A stretch of DNA of 12,172 nt, from positions 1-12,172 of the forward strand of contig JALSIK010000328.1 of assembly GCA_026990045.1 (NCBI GenBank), written 5' to 3'. This stretch comes from Chromatiales bacterium (GTDB lineage Bacteria; Pseudomonadota; Gammaproteobacteria; CAMYNG01). The position numbers and the translations under genes were made by a program. The notes beneath the pieces are model-generated. The model saw only the letters and a program-made list of their open reading frames with translations. It searched no databases and was not told where the DNA came from. Each line of letters opens with the position of its first letter. Position 1 is the first letter of the stretch. Below are positions 6,679 to 12,172 of the stretch, one piece after another.

Positions 6679-7905
6679 TCAGTGGCCGGAGACCACCTTG
6701 CCCATCTGGAAGATGGGCAGGTACATGGCCACCACCAGGCCGCCGATGAGGCCGCCGATGAAGACCATGATCAGGGGCTCCATGAGGCTGGACAGGGCGT
6801 CCACCGCGTTGTCCACTTCCTCCTCGTAGAAGTCGGCCACCTTGCCCAGCATCTCGTCCAGGGAGCCCGCCTCCTCGCCGATGGCGGTCATCTGCACCAC
6901 CATGTTGGGGAACAGGCCGGTCTGGCGCATGGAGACGTTGAGCTGGGTGCCGGTGGCCACGTCCTCGCGCATGCGCCTGACCGCCTCGCCGTAGACCACG
7001 TTGCCCACCGCCCCGGCCACCGAGTCCATGGCCTCCACCAGCGGCACGCCGGCGGCGAACATGGTGGACAGGGTGCGGGCGTAGCGGGCGATGGCCGCCT
7101 TGCGCAGGATGGGGCCGATGACCGGGACCTTGAGCGCGAAGCGGTCGATGGCCTCGCGCAGGCGCGGCGAGCGCTTGAAGGCCTGGATGGCGCCCACGAC
7201 GGCCGCGATGATGACGGCCAGGATGGCCCACCAGTATTCCGCGAAGAAGTGGGACAGGTCGATGACGAAGCGGGTCACGGCCGGGAGGTCGGCGCCGAAG
7301 CCCGAGAACAGCTGCTCGAACTGGGGGATGACGAAGATCATGAGGACCGCGGTGATGACGAAGGCGACGATGATCACCGCCGCCGGGTAGAACAGGGCCT
7401 TCTTGATCTTGCCCTTGATGGCCTCGGTCTTTTCCTTGTAGGTGGCGATCTTGTCCAGCACGCTGTCGAGGATGCCGGCGTGCTCGCCCGAGCGCACCAG
7501 GTTGCAGAACAGGTCGTCGAAGTGCACGGGGTGCTTGGCCAGCGCGTCGGACAGGTTGGAGCCCCCCTCGACGTCGGTCTTGATGCTGGTGAGCAGGGCC
7601 TGCATGCCCTGGTTCTCGTGGCCGCGGGCGATGATGTCGAAGGCCTGCACCAGGGGCACGCCGGCGTTCATCATGGTGGCGAGCTGGCGCGAGAAGATGG
7701 CGATGTCCTTGGCCCGGACCTTGCGCTTGCCGCCGAACAGGGGCTGGCTCTTCTTGCGCACCTTGGTGGGCTGGATGCCCTGGCGGCGCAGGTCGGCCTT
7801 GACCAGGGCGATGTTGGGGCCGGGCAGTTCGCCGCGCACCTTCTTGCCGCGGCGGTCCTTTCCTTCCCAGACGAATACGGTTTGTGCGGCGGCTTTCTGG
7901 GCCAT
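6679..7905 (-). CDS. pilC: Type IV pilus inner-membrane platform protein PilC
   Basis: PilC (GspF family) is the cytoplasmic-membrane platform that couples the PilB ATPase to pilin insertion. From ATG 7905 the protein has 408 residues and begins MAQKAAAQTVFVWEG, like other PilC proteins. GAAGGA lies 6 bases before this ATG. A second ATG at 7911 overlaps the pilB stop, but that same GAAGGA touches it with no spacing, so 7905 is the better start. Two T2SSF domains (about 68-193 and 273-395) each carry the repeated FSRQLATMMNAGVPL / YARTLSTMFAAGVPL motif and GE-xAG (SGEHAGILD; IGEEAGSLD). Membrane helices are at about 174-195, 226-240 and 377-397. The gap to the pilB stop is 2 bases. Confidence 0.96.
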   Translation of the reverse strand: MAQKAAAQTVFVWEGKDRRGKKVRGELPGPNIALVKADLRRQGIQPTKVRKKSQPLFGGKRKVRAKDIAIFSRQLATMMNAGVPLVQAFDIIARGHENQGMQALLTSIKTDVEGGSNLSDALAKHPVHFDDLFCNLVRSGEHAGILDSVLDKIATYKEKTEAIKGKIKKALFYPAAVIIVAFVITAVLMIFVIPQFEQLFSGFGADLPAVTRFVIDLSHFFAEYWWAILAVIIAAVVGAIQAFKRSPRLREAIDRFALKVPVIGPILRKAAIARYARTLSTMFAAGVPLVEAMDSVAGAVGNVVYGEAVRRMREDVATGTQLNVSMRQTGLFPNMVVQMTAIGEEAGSLDEMLGKVADFYEEEVDNAVDALSSLMEPLIMVFIGGLIGGLVVAMYLPIFQMGKVVSGH

Positions 7906-7907
7906 GG

Positions 7908-9626
7908 TCATTCCTTCGTCACGCGGTTGATCTCATCCAGGGACGTGATGCCGTCCTTGACCTTCTTCAGGCCCGACCGGCGCAGGTCGGGAATGCCTTC
8001 CTTGGCCGCCTGGTCGGCGAGCTGCATGGCGTTGCCGCCCTCCATGATGATGCGGCCCATCTCCTCGGACACCGGCATGACCTGGTAGATGCCCACCCGC
8101 CCCTTGTAGCCGCCGCTGCACTGGTCACAGCCCACCGGGCCGTAGACCTTGAGCCCGGCCTTGATCTCCGCCTCGGTGAAGCCCTCCTTGAGCAGGGCCT
8201 CCCGGGGGATGTCCAGCGGCTTCTTGCAGTGCTTGCACAGGCGCCGGGCCAGGCGCTGGGCGATGATGAGGTGCACCGAGGAGGCGATGTTGTACGGCGG
8301 CACGCCCATGTTGGCGAGGCGGGTGAGGGTCTGGGGCGCATCGTTGGTGTGAAGGGTGGACAGCACCAGGTGGCCGGTCTGGGCCGCCTTGATGGCGATC
8401 TCGGCTGTTTCCAAATCACGGATCTCGCCCACGAGGATGACGTCCGGGTCCTGGCGCAGGAAGGCGCGCAGGGCGGCGGCGAAGTCCAGCCCCACCTTGG
8501 GATTGATGTTGACCTGGTTGATGCCGGCCATGTTGATCTCCACCGGGTCCTCGGCGGTGGAGATGTTGCGGTCCGGGGTGTTGAGGATGTTGACCGCGGT
8601 GTACAGGGTCACCGTCTTACCGGAGCCGGTGGGGCCGGTCACCAGGACCATGCCGTAGGGCTTGGCGATGGCCTCCATGAACAGCTTCTTCTGCTCCTCC
8701 TCGAAGCCCAGGGCGTCCACCCCCAGCATGGCCGAGGTGGGATCGAGGATGCGGAGGACGATCTTCTCCCCGAACAGGGTGGGGCAGGTGTTGACGCGGA
8801 AGTCGATGGCCTTGTTCTTGGACAGGTTCATCTTGATGCGCCCGTCCTGGGGGACGCGGCGCTCGGAGATGTCCAGCCGCGACATCACCTTGAGCCGGGC
8901 GGCCAGCCGCGGGGCCATGCCCACGGGCGGCGACGCCACCTCGTGCAGCACGCCGTCCTGGCGGAAGCGCACCCGGTAGTTCTTCTCGTAGGGCTCGAAG
9001 TGGATGTCCGAGGCGCCCTTGTTGATGGCGTCCAGCAGCACCTTGTTGACGAAGCGCACCACCGGGGTGTCGTCGGCGTCGGACTCGGTGATGTCGGCGG
9101 TGGCCTCGGCCTCGGTGTCGGCGAATTCCACGTCGTCCAGGTCGGAGTCCGAGACCAGGTCCTTGAGGGAGGTGTCGTTGGCCTCCATGGCCTTGTCGAT
9201 GGCCTTGGCCAGCTTGTCGTCCTCCACCAGGATGGCTTCCACGCTCATCCCCACGTGGAACTTGATCTCGTCCAGGCCCTGGAGGTTGGTGGGGTCGGAC
9301 ACGGCCAGGAACAGCCGGTTGCCCCGCTTGTAGAGGGGCAGGGCGTGGTGGCGGCGCACCAGCTTTTCCTGCACCAGCTTGGTGATGGCGGTGTCGATCT
9401 CGATGGCGTCGATGTCCAGCAGGGGGACGCCGAACTCCTGGGCCGCCACCGCCGCCACCTGGCGGCCGCTGGCCATGCCGCTGCTCACCACGTGGCGGAC
9501 GAATGGGACCTTCTTCTTGGCCGAATCGGCCAGGGCCTGGCGGGCGTCGGCCTCGTTCATGAGGCCGTCCTGGACCAGGCGCCGGGCCAGGCCGGGGAGG
9601 GTGAACTGGGTGTTGGGTGTGGCCAT
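7908..9626 (-). CDS. pilB: Type IV pilus assembly (extension) ATPase PilB
   Basis: PilB is the cytoplasmic hexameric ATPase that drives pilus extension. The protein has 572 residues, typical for the family. Domains in order: an N-terminal MshEN/GspE-N region (about 10-145), an acidic linker rich in Asp and Glu (158-187), a PAS-like N2 domain, then the ATPase core with Walker A GPTGSGKT at 331-338, Asp box STAEDPVE at 356-363, Walker B DPDVILVGEIRD at 393-404 and His box LSTLHTND at 422-429. The tetracysteine zinc motif of PilB is present: C464, C467, C500, C503. This and the linker separate it from the retraction ATPase PilT. It is the first gene of the pilBCD unit. Confidence 0.98.
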   Translation of the reverse strand: MATPNTQFTLPGLARRLVQDGLMNEADARQALADSAKKKVPFVRHVVSSGMASGRQVAAVAAQEFGVPLLDIDAIEIDTAITKLVQEKLVRRHHALPLYKRGNRLFLAVSDPTNLQGLDEIKFHVGMSVEAILVEDDKLAKAIDKAMEANDTSLKDLVSDSDLDDVEFADTEAEATADITESDADDTPVVRFVNKVLLDAINKGASDIHFEPYEKNYRVRFRQDGVLHEVASPPVGMAPRLAARLKVMSRLDISERRVPQDGRIKMNLSKNKAIDFRVNTCPTLFGEKIVLRILDPTSAMLGVDALGFEEEQKKLFMEAIAKPYGMVLVTGPTGSGKTVTLYTAVNILNTPDRNISTAEDPVEINMAGINQVNINPKVGLDFAAALRAFLRQDPDVILVGEIRDLETAEIAIKAAQTGHLVLSTLHTNDAPQTLTRLANMGVPPYNIASSVHLIIAQRLARRLCKHCKKPLDIPREALLKEGFTEAEIKAGLKVYGPVGCDQCSGGYKGRVGIYQVMPVSEEMGRIIMEGGNAMQLADQAAKEGIPDLRRSGLKKVKDGITSLDEINRVTKE

Positions 9627-9689
9627 GGGTTACCCGTCAGTCTGGGCCCGGTGCGGGTCGCGGCCCGGCCCGGGCGCCGTTGCTCCACC

Positions 9690-9717
9690 TATATACACAA
9701 ATTTCAATGGGTTGCAA
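9690..9717 (-). promoter_or_regulatory. Candidate sigma-70 promoter for pilBCD
   Basis: In the 187-base gap before pilB, the minus strand reads TTGCAA (9717-9712; 4/6 of the -35 consensus), a 16-base spacer and TATATA (9695-9690; 4/6 of -10). It stands out as AT-rich within very GC-rich DNA. The predicted leader is about 55-60 bases. This is a plausible but unproven start for pilB-pilC-pilD-coaE-zapD. Confidence 0.4.
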
Positions 9718-9748
9718 AGCATCCTCGGCCGGGGATGGGATCCCGGTG

Positions 9749-9762
9749 GCAAATTTCCGGCC
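9749..9762 (-). promoter_or_regulatory. Weak candidate sigma-54 promoter upstream of pilB
   Basis: The minus strand reads GGCCGGAAATTTGC: GG and GC exactly 10 bases apart with TT before GC. About 8 of 12 consensus positions match (the A and C of TGGCAC are missing). It lies just upstream of the sigma-70-like candidate. Because GG-N10-GC is frequent in GC-rich DNA, the call is weak. Confidence 0.22.
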
Positions 9763-9813
9763 CATGGGAGGTTATCGGAAGGGAGCGGCCGCCACTTGAG
9801 CCGCGGGCCGGGG

Positions 9814-10200
9814 TCACTTGGTGATGGAGAGCACCGTGCCTTCCGCCGCCAGCTTGTTGGTGCCGGTGGCGGTGAGGGTGTAGCCGGTGCCCCCCCCGAT
9901 CAGGGTGACGGTGTAATCGCAGTTGGCCCAGCCCGTGGTGGTGGGAACGTAGAGGTTGTTGCTGTTGGCCTGGAGCGAGGCCTTGTCGGCGCCGGCGAAA
10001 TAGGTGTTGTTGGCGAGGAAGAACTCCTCTTCCGCGATCTGGATGGCGCTGGCCTCGTTCTGGCAGTCGGCGATGCGGCTGGAGGTGACATACCCCGTGT
10101 AGGCCGGGATGGCGATGGCGGTGACGGTGGCCAGCACCGCCACCACCACCATCAGCTCCACCAGCGTCATGCCATGGTTTCTCGACGGCTTGCAGGACAT
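9814..10200 (-). CDS. PilE/ComP-like type IV pilin with Met at mature +1
   Basis: From ATG 10200 the precursor has 128 residues. GGAGGAG lies 7 bases upstream, far better than any site for the in-frame start 33 bases further out. The leader MSCKPSRNHG ends in the Gly cut by PilD, and the mature protein begins MTLVELMVVVAVLATVTAIA. The Glu at +5 is present, but +1 is Met instead of the usual Phe. Two cysteines (46 and 94 of the precursor) could form a disulfide. The tail contains GYTLTATG, the pattern of the PilE/ComP group, quite unlike the other two pilins here. It is 58 bases after the second pilin gene, with no recognisable promoter between, and is probably a minor pilin in the same transcript. 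Confidence 0.88.
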   Translation of the reverse strand: MSCKPSRNHGMTLVELMVVVAVLATVTAIAIPAYTGYVTSSRIADCQNEASAIQIAEEEFFLANNTYFAGADKASLQANSNNLYVPTTTGWANCDYTVTLIGGGTGYTLTATGTNKLAAEGTVLSITK

Positions 10201-10207
10201 GGTCGGT

Positions 10208-10214
10208 CTCCTCC
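10208..10214 (-). promoter_or_regulatory. Strong ribosome binding site of the PilE-like pilin
   Basis: GGAGGAG on the minus strand lies 7 bases before ATG 10200. It fixes the start of this gene and predicts efficient translation. Confidence 0.8.
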
Positions 10215-10258
10215 CGGTGGTGTCTCCCCTCACTTTAGCAGAACCGGCCGCCGGGGAC

Positions 10259-10711
<453 letters not shown>

Positions 10712-10750
10712 GGGGACGCGGGGCCGGCCCGGTGCCGGCGGAAGACGAAG

Positions 10751-10778
10751 GAGGCCCGGGTCGGGGGACCCGGGCCTC
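10751..10778 (-). terminator. Strong hairpin after the major pilin gene
   Basis: A perfect 12-base-pair stem (GAGGCCCGGGTC with its complement) closes a 4-base loop, 26 bases past the pilin stop. On the minus strand it is followed by CTTCGTCTTCC, T-rich but without a proper U-run. It may act as a partial terminator or protect the 3' end of the major pilin mRNA, and it separates that message from the second pilin. Confidence 0.65.
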
Positions 10779-10804
10779 GTCCTGGGTCGCCGGCAGCGGG
10801 ACCC

Positions 10805-11272
10805 TTATTCCACGGTGAAGGTCACGCTGTTGACACCGGGGATGCGGCCCGAGGGATAGTCGGAGCTCACGGTGCCCGACAGCAGGCCCGCCGTGATCTG
10901 GATGGCATTGCCGGTGACCGGGCAGGCGTCGCCGTCGGCGTCGCTGCCCAGGCCGGCGATGGCGACCTGGCCCGCGGCCGCGGCGCCGCTGGTGTAGGCG
11001 GAGACCGCGTTGTTGCCCACCGCCTTCTTGGCCCCGCTGTCGGTCAACTGCAGGATGACGTCGTCGCAGTCGCCGGTGCCCTTGACCTGCATCTTGGCCG
11101 CCTCGGCCTTGGTCAGGCGGTAGGCGTTCTCCCAGTTCTCGATGAGGCTCGCCACCTTGGACTGCTTGATGTAGTTGTTGTAGGCCGGGATGGCGATGGC
11201 CGCCAGGATGCCGATGATCGCCACCACGATCATGAGCTCGATGAGGGTGAAACCCTGGGTTTTCTTGGACAT
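10805..11272 (-). CDS. pilA: Type IV major pilin (PilA-like)
   Basis: The precursor has 155 residues. The 7-residue leader MSKKTQG is cut by PilD before FTLIELMIVVAIIGILAAIA; Phe +1 and Glu +5 are present. The hydrophobic helix continues into the charged region KVASLIENWENAYRLTKAEAAK. The globular part has two cysteines, C69 (GDCDD) and C117 (DACP), which could form a disulfide. GGAG lies 7 bases before the ATG. A sigma-54 promoter about 180 bases upstream and a hairpin behind the stop make this the likely main subunit: pilA in several gammaproteobacteria is driven by RpoN with the PilS/PilR two-component system. The body ends VTFTVE and differs from the classical Pseudomonas C-terminal disulfide-loop pilin. 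Confidence 0.93.
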   Translation of the reverse strand: MSKKTQGFTLIELMIVVAIIGILAAIAIPAYNNYIKQSKVASLIENWENAYRLTKAEAAKMQVKGTGDCDDVILQLTDSGAKKAVGNNAVSAYTSGAAAAGQVAIAGLGSDADGDACPVTGNAIQITAGLLSGTVSSDYPSGRIPGVNSVTFTVE

Positions 11273-11279
11273 GTCGCTA

Positions 11280-11283
11280 CTCC
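11280..11283 (-). promoter_or_regulatory. Ribosome binding site of the major pilin
   Basis: GGAG on the minus strand lies 7 bases before ATG 11272 and supports that start, which gives the standard short PilA leader. Confidence 0.65.
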
Positions 11284-11343
11284 ACTCTGGTTTGGTTGTT
11301 GAGGCCCCAGTCGACCCGTCTCCTGGTCCTGCCCGTGCCGCCC

Positions 11344-11360
11344 CCGCCGGGGGCCGGCGG
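11344..11360 (-). repeat. Hairpin in the predicted pilin mRNA leader
   Basis: CCGCCGG and CCGGCGG pair perfectly (7 base pairs) around a 3-base loop. It would lie in the roughly 170-base untranslated leader between the sigma-54 start and pilA. There is no T-run, so it is not an intrinsic terminator. In GC-rich DNA such hairpins also arise by chance. Confidence 0.4.
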
Positions 11361-11454
11361 CGGGCCGGGCGTTCCCTCGCCCCGCCGGTCGCCGGACTGC
11401 ATGTCTTAGTCGGCCGGGGCCGTCAAAACTGTAGTCCGCGTTCTGCCCGTTCTC

Positions 11455-11470
11455 TGCAGGCTTCGTGCCA
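11455..11470 (-). promoter_or_regulatory. Sigma-54 (RpoN) promoter of the major pilin
   Basis: The minus strand reads TGGCACGAAGCCTGCA. The -24 element TGGCACG is perfect; the -12 element is CTGCA against TTGCA/T. GG and GC are exactly 10 bases apart. The predicted start is near 11443. A TGTC precedes the -24 element closely. RpoN control of pilA through PilR is established in Pseudomonas and relatives; here it is inferred from this site. Confidence 0.8.
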
Positions 11471-11511
11471 GCTTGCGACACGGCTCACAGTAAGAGCCGG
11501 CTGCGGCGCGT

Positions 11512-11540
11512 AAAAGGCTTTTCCAAGTCAATGTTTTGAC
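11512..11540 (-). promoter_or_regulatory. Candidate activator-binding dyads upstream of the pilin promoter
   Basis: Two inverted repeats lie at roughly -70 to -97 from the predicted start: AAAAG-G-CTTTT (11512-11522) and GTCAA-TGTT-TTGAC (11527-11540). This is the usual distance for a sigma-54 activator such as PilR. No exact PilR consensus is recognisable to me, so the regulator is a guess. Confidence 0.35.
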
Positions 11541-11649
11541 GGGCAAAGTCGCGGTTGCGGCGGCGGGCCGGCAGGGGGGCGGATGACCGCCGCCGGCGTG
11601 GCCCGCCGCGCGTGCCCGCCGCTCCCGCAGCGGCTGGCAGGGTCAGAAA

Positions 11650-11666
11650 GTGACCAAAATGGTCAC
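11650..11666. promoter_or_regulatory. Operator-like palindrome GTGACC-N5-GGTCAC
   Basis: Perfect 6-base arms flank AAAAT, a 17-base odd-centred dyad typical of a dimeric repressor or activator site. It lies about 48 bases upstream of the -35 candidate for gspC and about 180 bases upstream of the pilin sigma-54 site. I do not recognise the regulator; it does not fit the Crp spacing (TGTGA-N6-TCACA). Confidence 0.45.
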
Positions 11667-11706
11667 CCCGGGGGCGGAGTTGTGAAACTACTCGATTTTT
11701 GAAATT

Positions 11707-11719
11707 TAACTCATTGATT
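11707..11719 (-). promoter_or_regulatory. Consensus IHF-binding site
   Basis: The minus strand reads AATCAATGAGTTA, a full match to the IHF consensus WATCAANNNNTTR, inside an AT-rich island. IHF bends DNA and often assists sigma-54 promoters. Here it lies about 265 bases upstream of the predicted pilin start, further than usual, and overlaps the gspC -35 candidate. Confidence 0.5.
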
Positions 11720-11743
11720 GATTTGTATATTCCATAGCATACT
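11714..11743 (+). promoter_or_regulatory. Candidate sigma-70 promoter for gspC
   Basis: TTGATT (11714-11719; 4/6), an 18-base spacer and CATACT (11738-11743; 4/6) lie in the AT-rich island, with a predicted leader of about 68 bases before ATG 11818. Alternative alignments in the same AT-rich stretch are possible, so the exact boxes are uncertain. Confidence 0.35.
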
Positions 11744-11817
11744 TGGTCTATCCTTAGCAGGATCGTGCTGCCGGGGCCGCGGAGGCCGGCGGCCCAGACG
11801 GATTCGACGACAACCAC

Positions 11818-12172
11818 ATGCGCACGCGATTCCCAGCGCTTCCGGCCGCGTGGCCGGGGGCCGTGCAGAGCTTCCCCTGGCGCCGGTGGGCTGCCCGCCT
11901 GCCCCGCTGGGCGACGGTGATCCTGGTGCTGGCCCTGGCCGCCACCGCGGCCGATCTCACGTGGCTGCTGCTGGCACCGGTGGAGGCGCCCCCGGCGGCG
12001 ACCGCGGCCACGGCGCCGGTGCCGGCGCGGCGCCCGGCCCCCGGCGCCCGGTACCGGGACGTGGCCAGCCTGCACCTGTTCGGGCGGGCCGCCGCGGGCC
12101 GCGCGGCGGCGCCGGCCGGGGCGGATCTCCGGGAGACCCGCCTGCGCCTGACCCTGCGCGGGGTCTTTGCTT
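11818..12172 (+). CDS. gspC: Type II secretion system protein C, GspC (3' end missing)
   Basis: The frame is open to the window end; 118 residues are visible. A basic N-terminus (RRWAARLPR) precedes one membrane helix at about 31-53, then an Ala/Pro-rich periplasmic linker (54-76). The start of the conserved HR domain follows: ASLHLFGRA (83-91) and ETRLRLTLRGVFA (106-118). LFG followed by TRL-x-L-x-LRG is the GspC signature. GspC links the inner-membrane platform to the GspD secretin in the periplasm. The ATG at 11818 has no clear ribosome binding site; a GTG at 11863 with a G-rich stretch before it is an alternative. It is divergent from the pilins and likely opens a gsp operon to the right. 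PilP shares this fold but not this motif pair. Confidence 0.87.
   Translation, partial: MRTRFPALPAAWPGAVQSFPWRRWAARLPRWATVILVLALAATAADLTWLLLAPVEAPPAATAATAPVPARRPAPGARYRDVASLHLFGRAAAGRAAAPAGADLRETRLRLTLRGVFA

Larger units (their letters stand above)
11273..11817. other. Divergent intergenic region between the major pilin and gspC
   Basis: These 545 bases carry no convincing gene. From the pilin side they hold its ribosome binding site, a GC-rich leader with a hairpin (11344-11360), the sigma-54 promoter (11455-11470) and dyads at 11512-11540. A featureless GC-rich stretch (about 11560-11645) follows, then a 17-base palindrome (11650-11666), and an AT-rich island (about 11690-11755) with an IHF-consensus site and a sigma-70-like promoter facing gspC. 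In such GC-rich DNA the AT-rich island is the most conspicuous compositional break in the window. Confidence 0.8.

Noticed and set aside
7906..7911. ATG at 7911, overlapping the pilB stop, as the pilC start
   Set aside because: The GAAGGA touches it directly with no spacing, while the ATG at 7905 has 6-base spacing and gives the usual PilC N-terminus.
6316..9824. Two long plus-strand open frames (590 and 646 codons) opposite pilD, pilC and pilB
   Set aside because: They are antisense to well-identified pilus genes, His/Gly/Asp-rich, without recognisable motifs. They are shadows of high-GC coding sequence.
10201..10233. Longer version of the PilE-like pilin starting at 10233
   Set aside because: It would start upstream of the GGAGGAG and give a 21-residue leader; the ATG at 10200 gives a normal 10-residue leader.
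11485..12075. A 196-codon minus-strand open frame across the intergenic region and into gspC
   Set aside because: It runs antisense through the gspC start and the AT-rich promoter island and has no motif. The GspC frame explains the coding part.

Overview
The window reads as a block of a high-GC gammaproteobacterial chromosome. Gene order and protein motifs point to Gammaproteobacteria, perhaps a Chromatiales/Ectothiorhodospiraceae-like lineage; no rRNA or other taxonomic marker is present, so the family is a guess. It is mostly a type IV pilus locus with conserved housekeeping neighbours, and the right edge enters a type II secretion gene.

Left, plus strand (1-2257): the 3' part of argJ (arginine biosynthesis), a mutT gene fused to a thiamine-phosphate-synthase-like domain, and a small membrane-anchored YtkA-like protein. 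These overlap by 4 bases at each junction (ATGA, GTGA), as in a translationally coupled operon. They meet the minus-strand block tail to tail at a 12-base palindrome that contains both stop codons.

Middle, minus strand (9626 down to 2264): pilB (assembly ATPase), pilC (platform protein), pilD (prepilin peptidase/methyltransferase), coaE (dephospho-CoA kinase), zapD (FtsZ-associated division protein), a TMTC-like multi-membrane-span glycosyltransferase with C-terminal TPRs, and yacG (zinc-binding gyrase inhibitor). The pilBCD-coaE-zapD-yacG order is a familiar gammaproteobacterial arrangement. The TMTC-like gene is the unusual member, and the lines I counted in it are lower in GC than a counted neighbouring line.

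Right, minus strand (11272 down to 9814): three class-III pilin genes. The first (10805-11272) looks like the major pilin: it has a good ribosome binding site, a GG-N10-GC sigma-54 promoter, and a terminator-like hairpin just behind it. The second is a cysteine-free paralogue beyond that hairpin. The third is a different, PilE/ComP-like pilin with Met at mature position +1.

A 545-base intergenic region (11273-11817) separates the pilins from a divergent gspC fragment. It holds the sigma-54 promoter, dyads suitable for an activator, a 17-base palindrome and a consensus IHF site inside an AT-rich island.

Together the genes make, process and assemble type IV pili. PilD is probably also the peptidase for the type II secretion pseudopilins encoded beyond the right edge. 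I see no tRNA, rRNA, insertion sequence, CRISPR array, prophage or defence system. The parts most worth following up are the glycosyltransferase (possible pilin or envelope glycosylation), the paired pilins separated by a hairpin, and the architecture of the divergent regulatory region.
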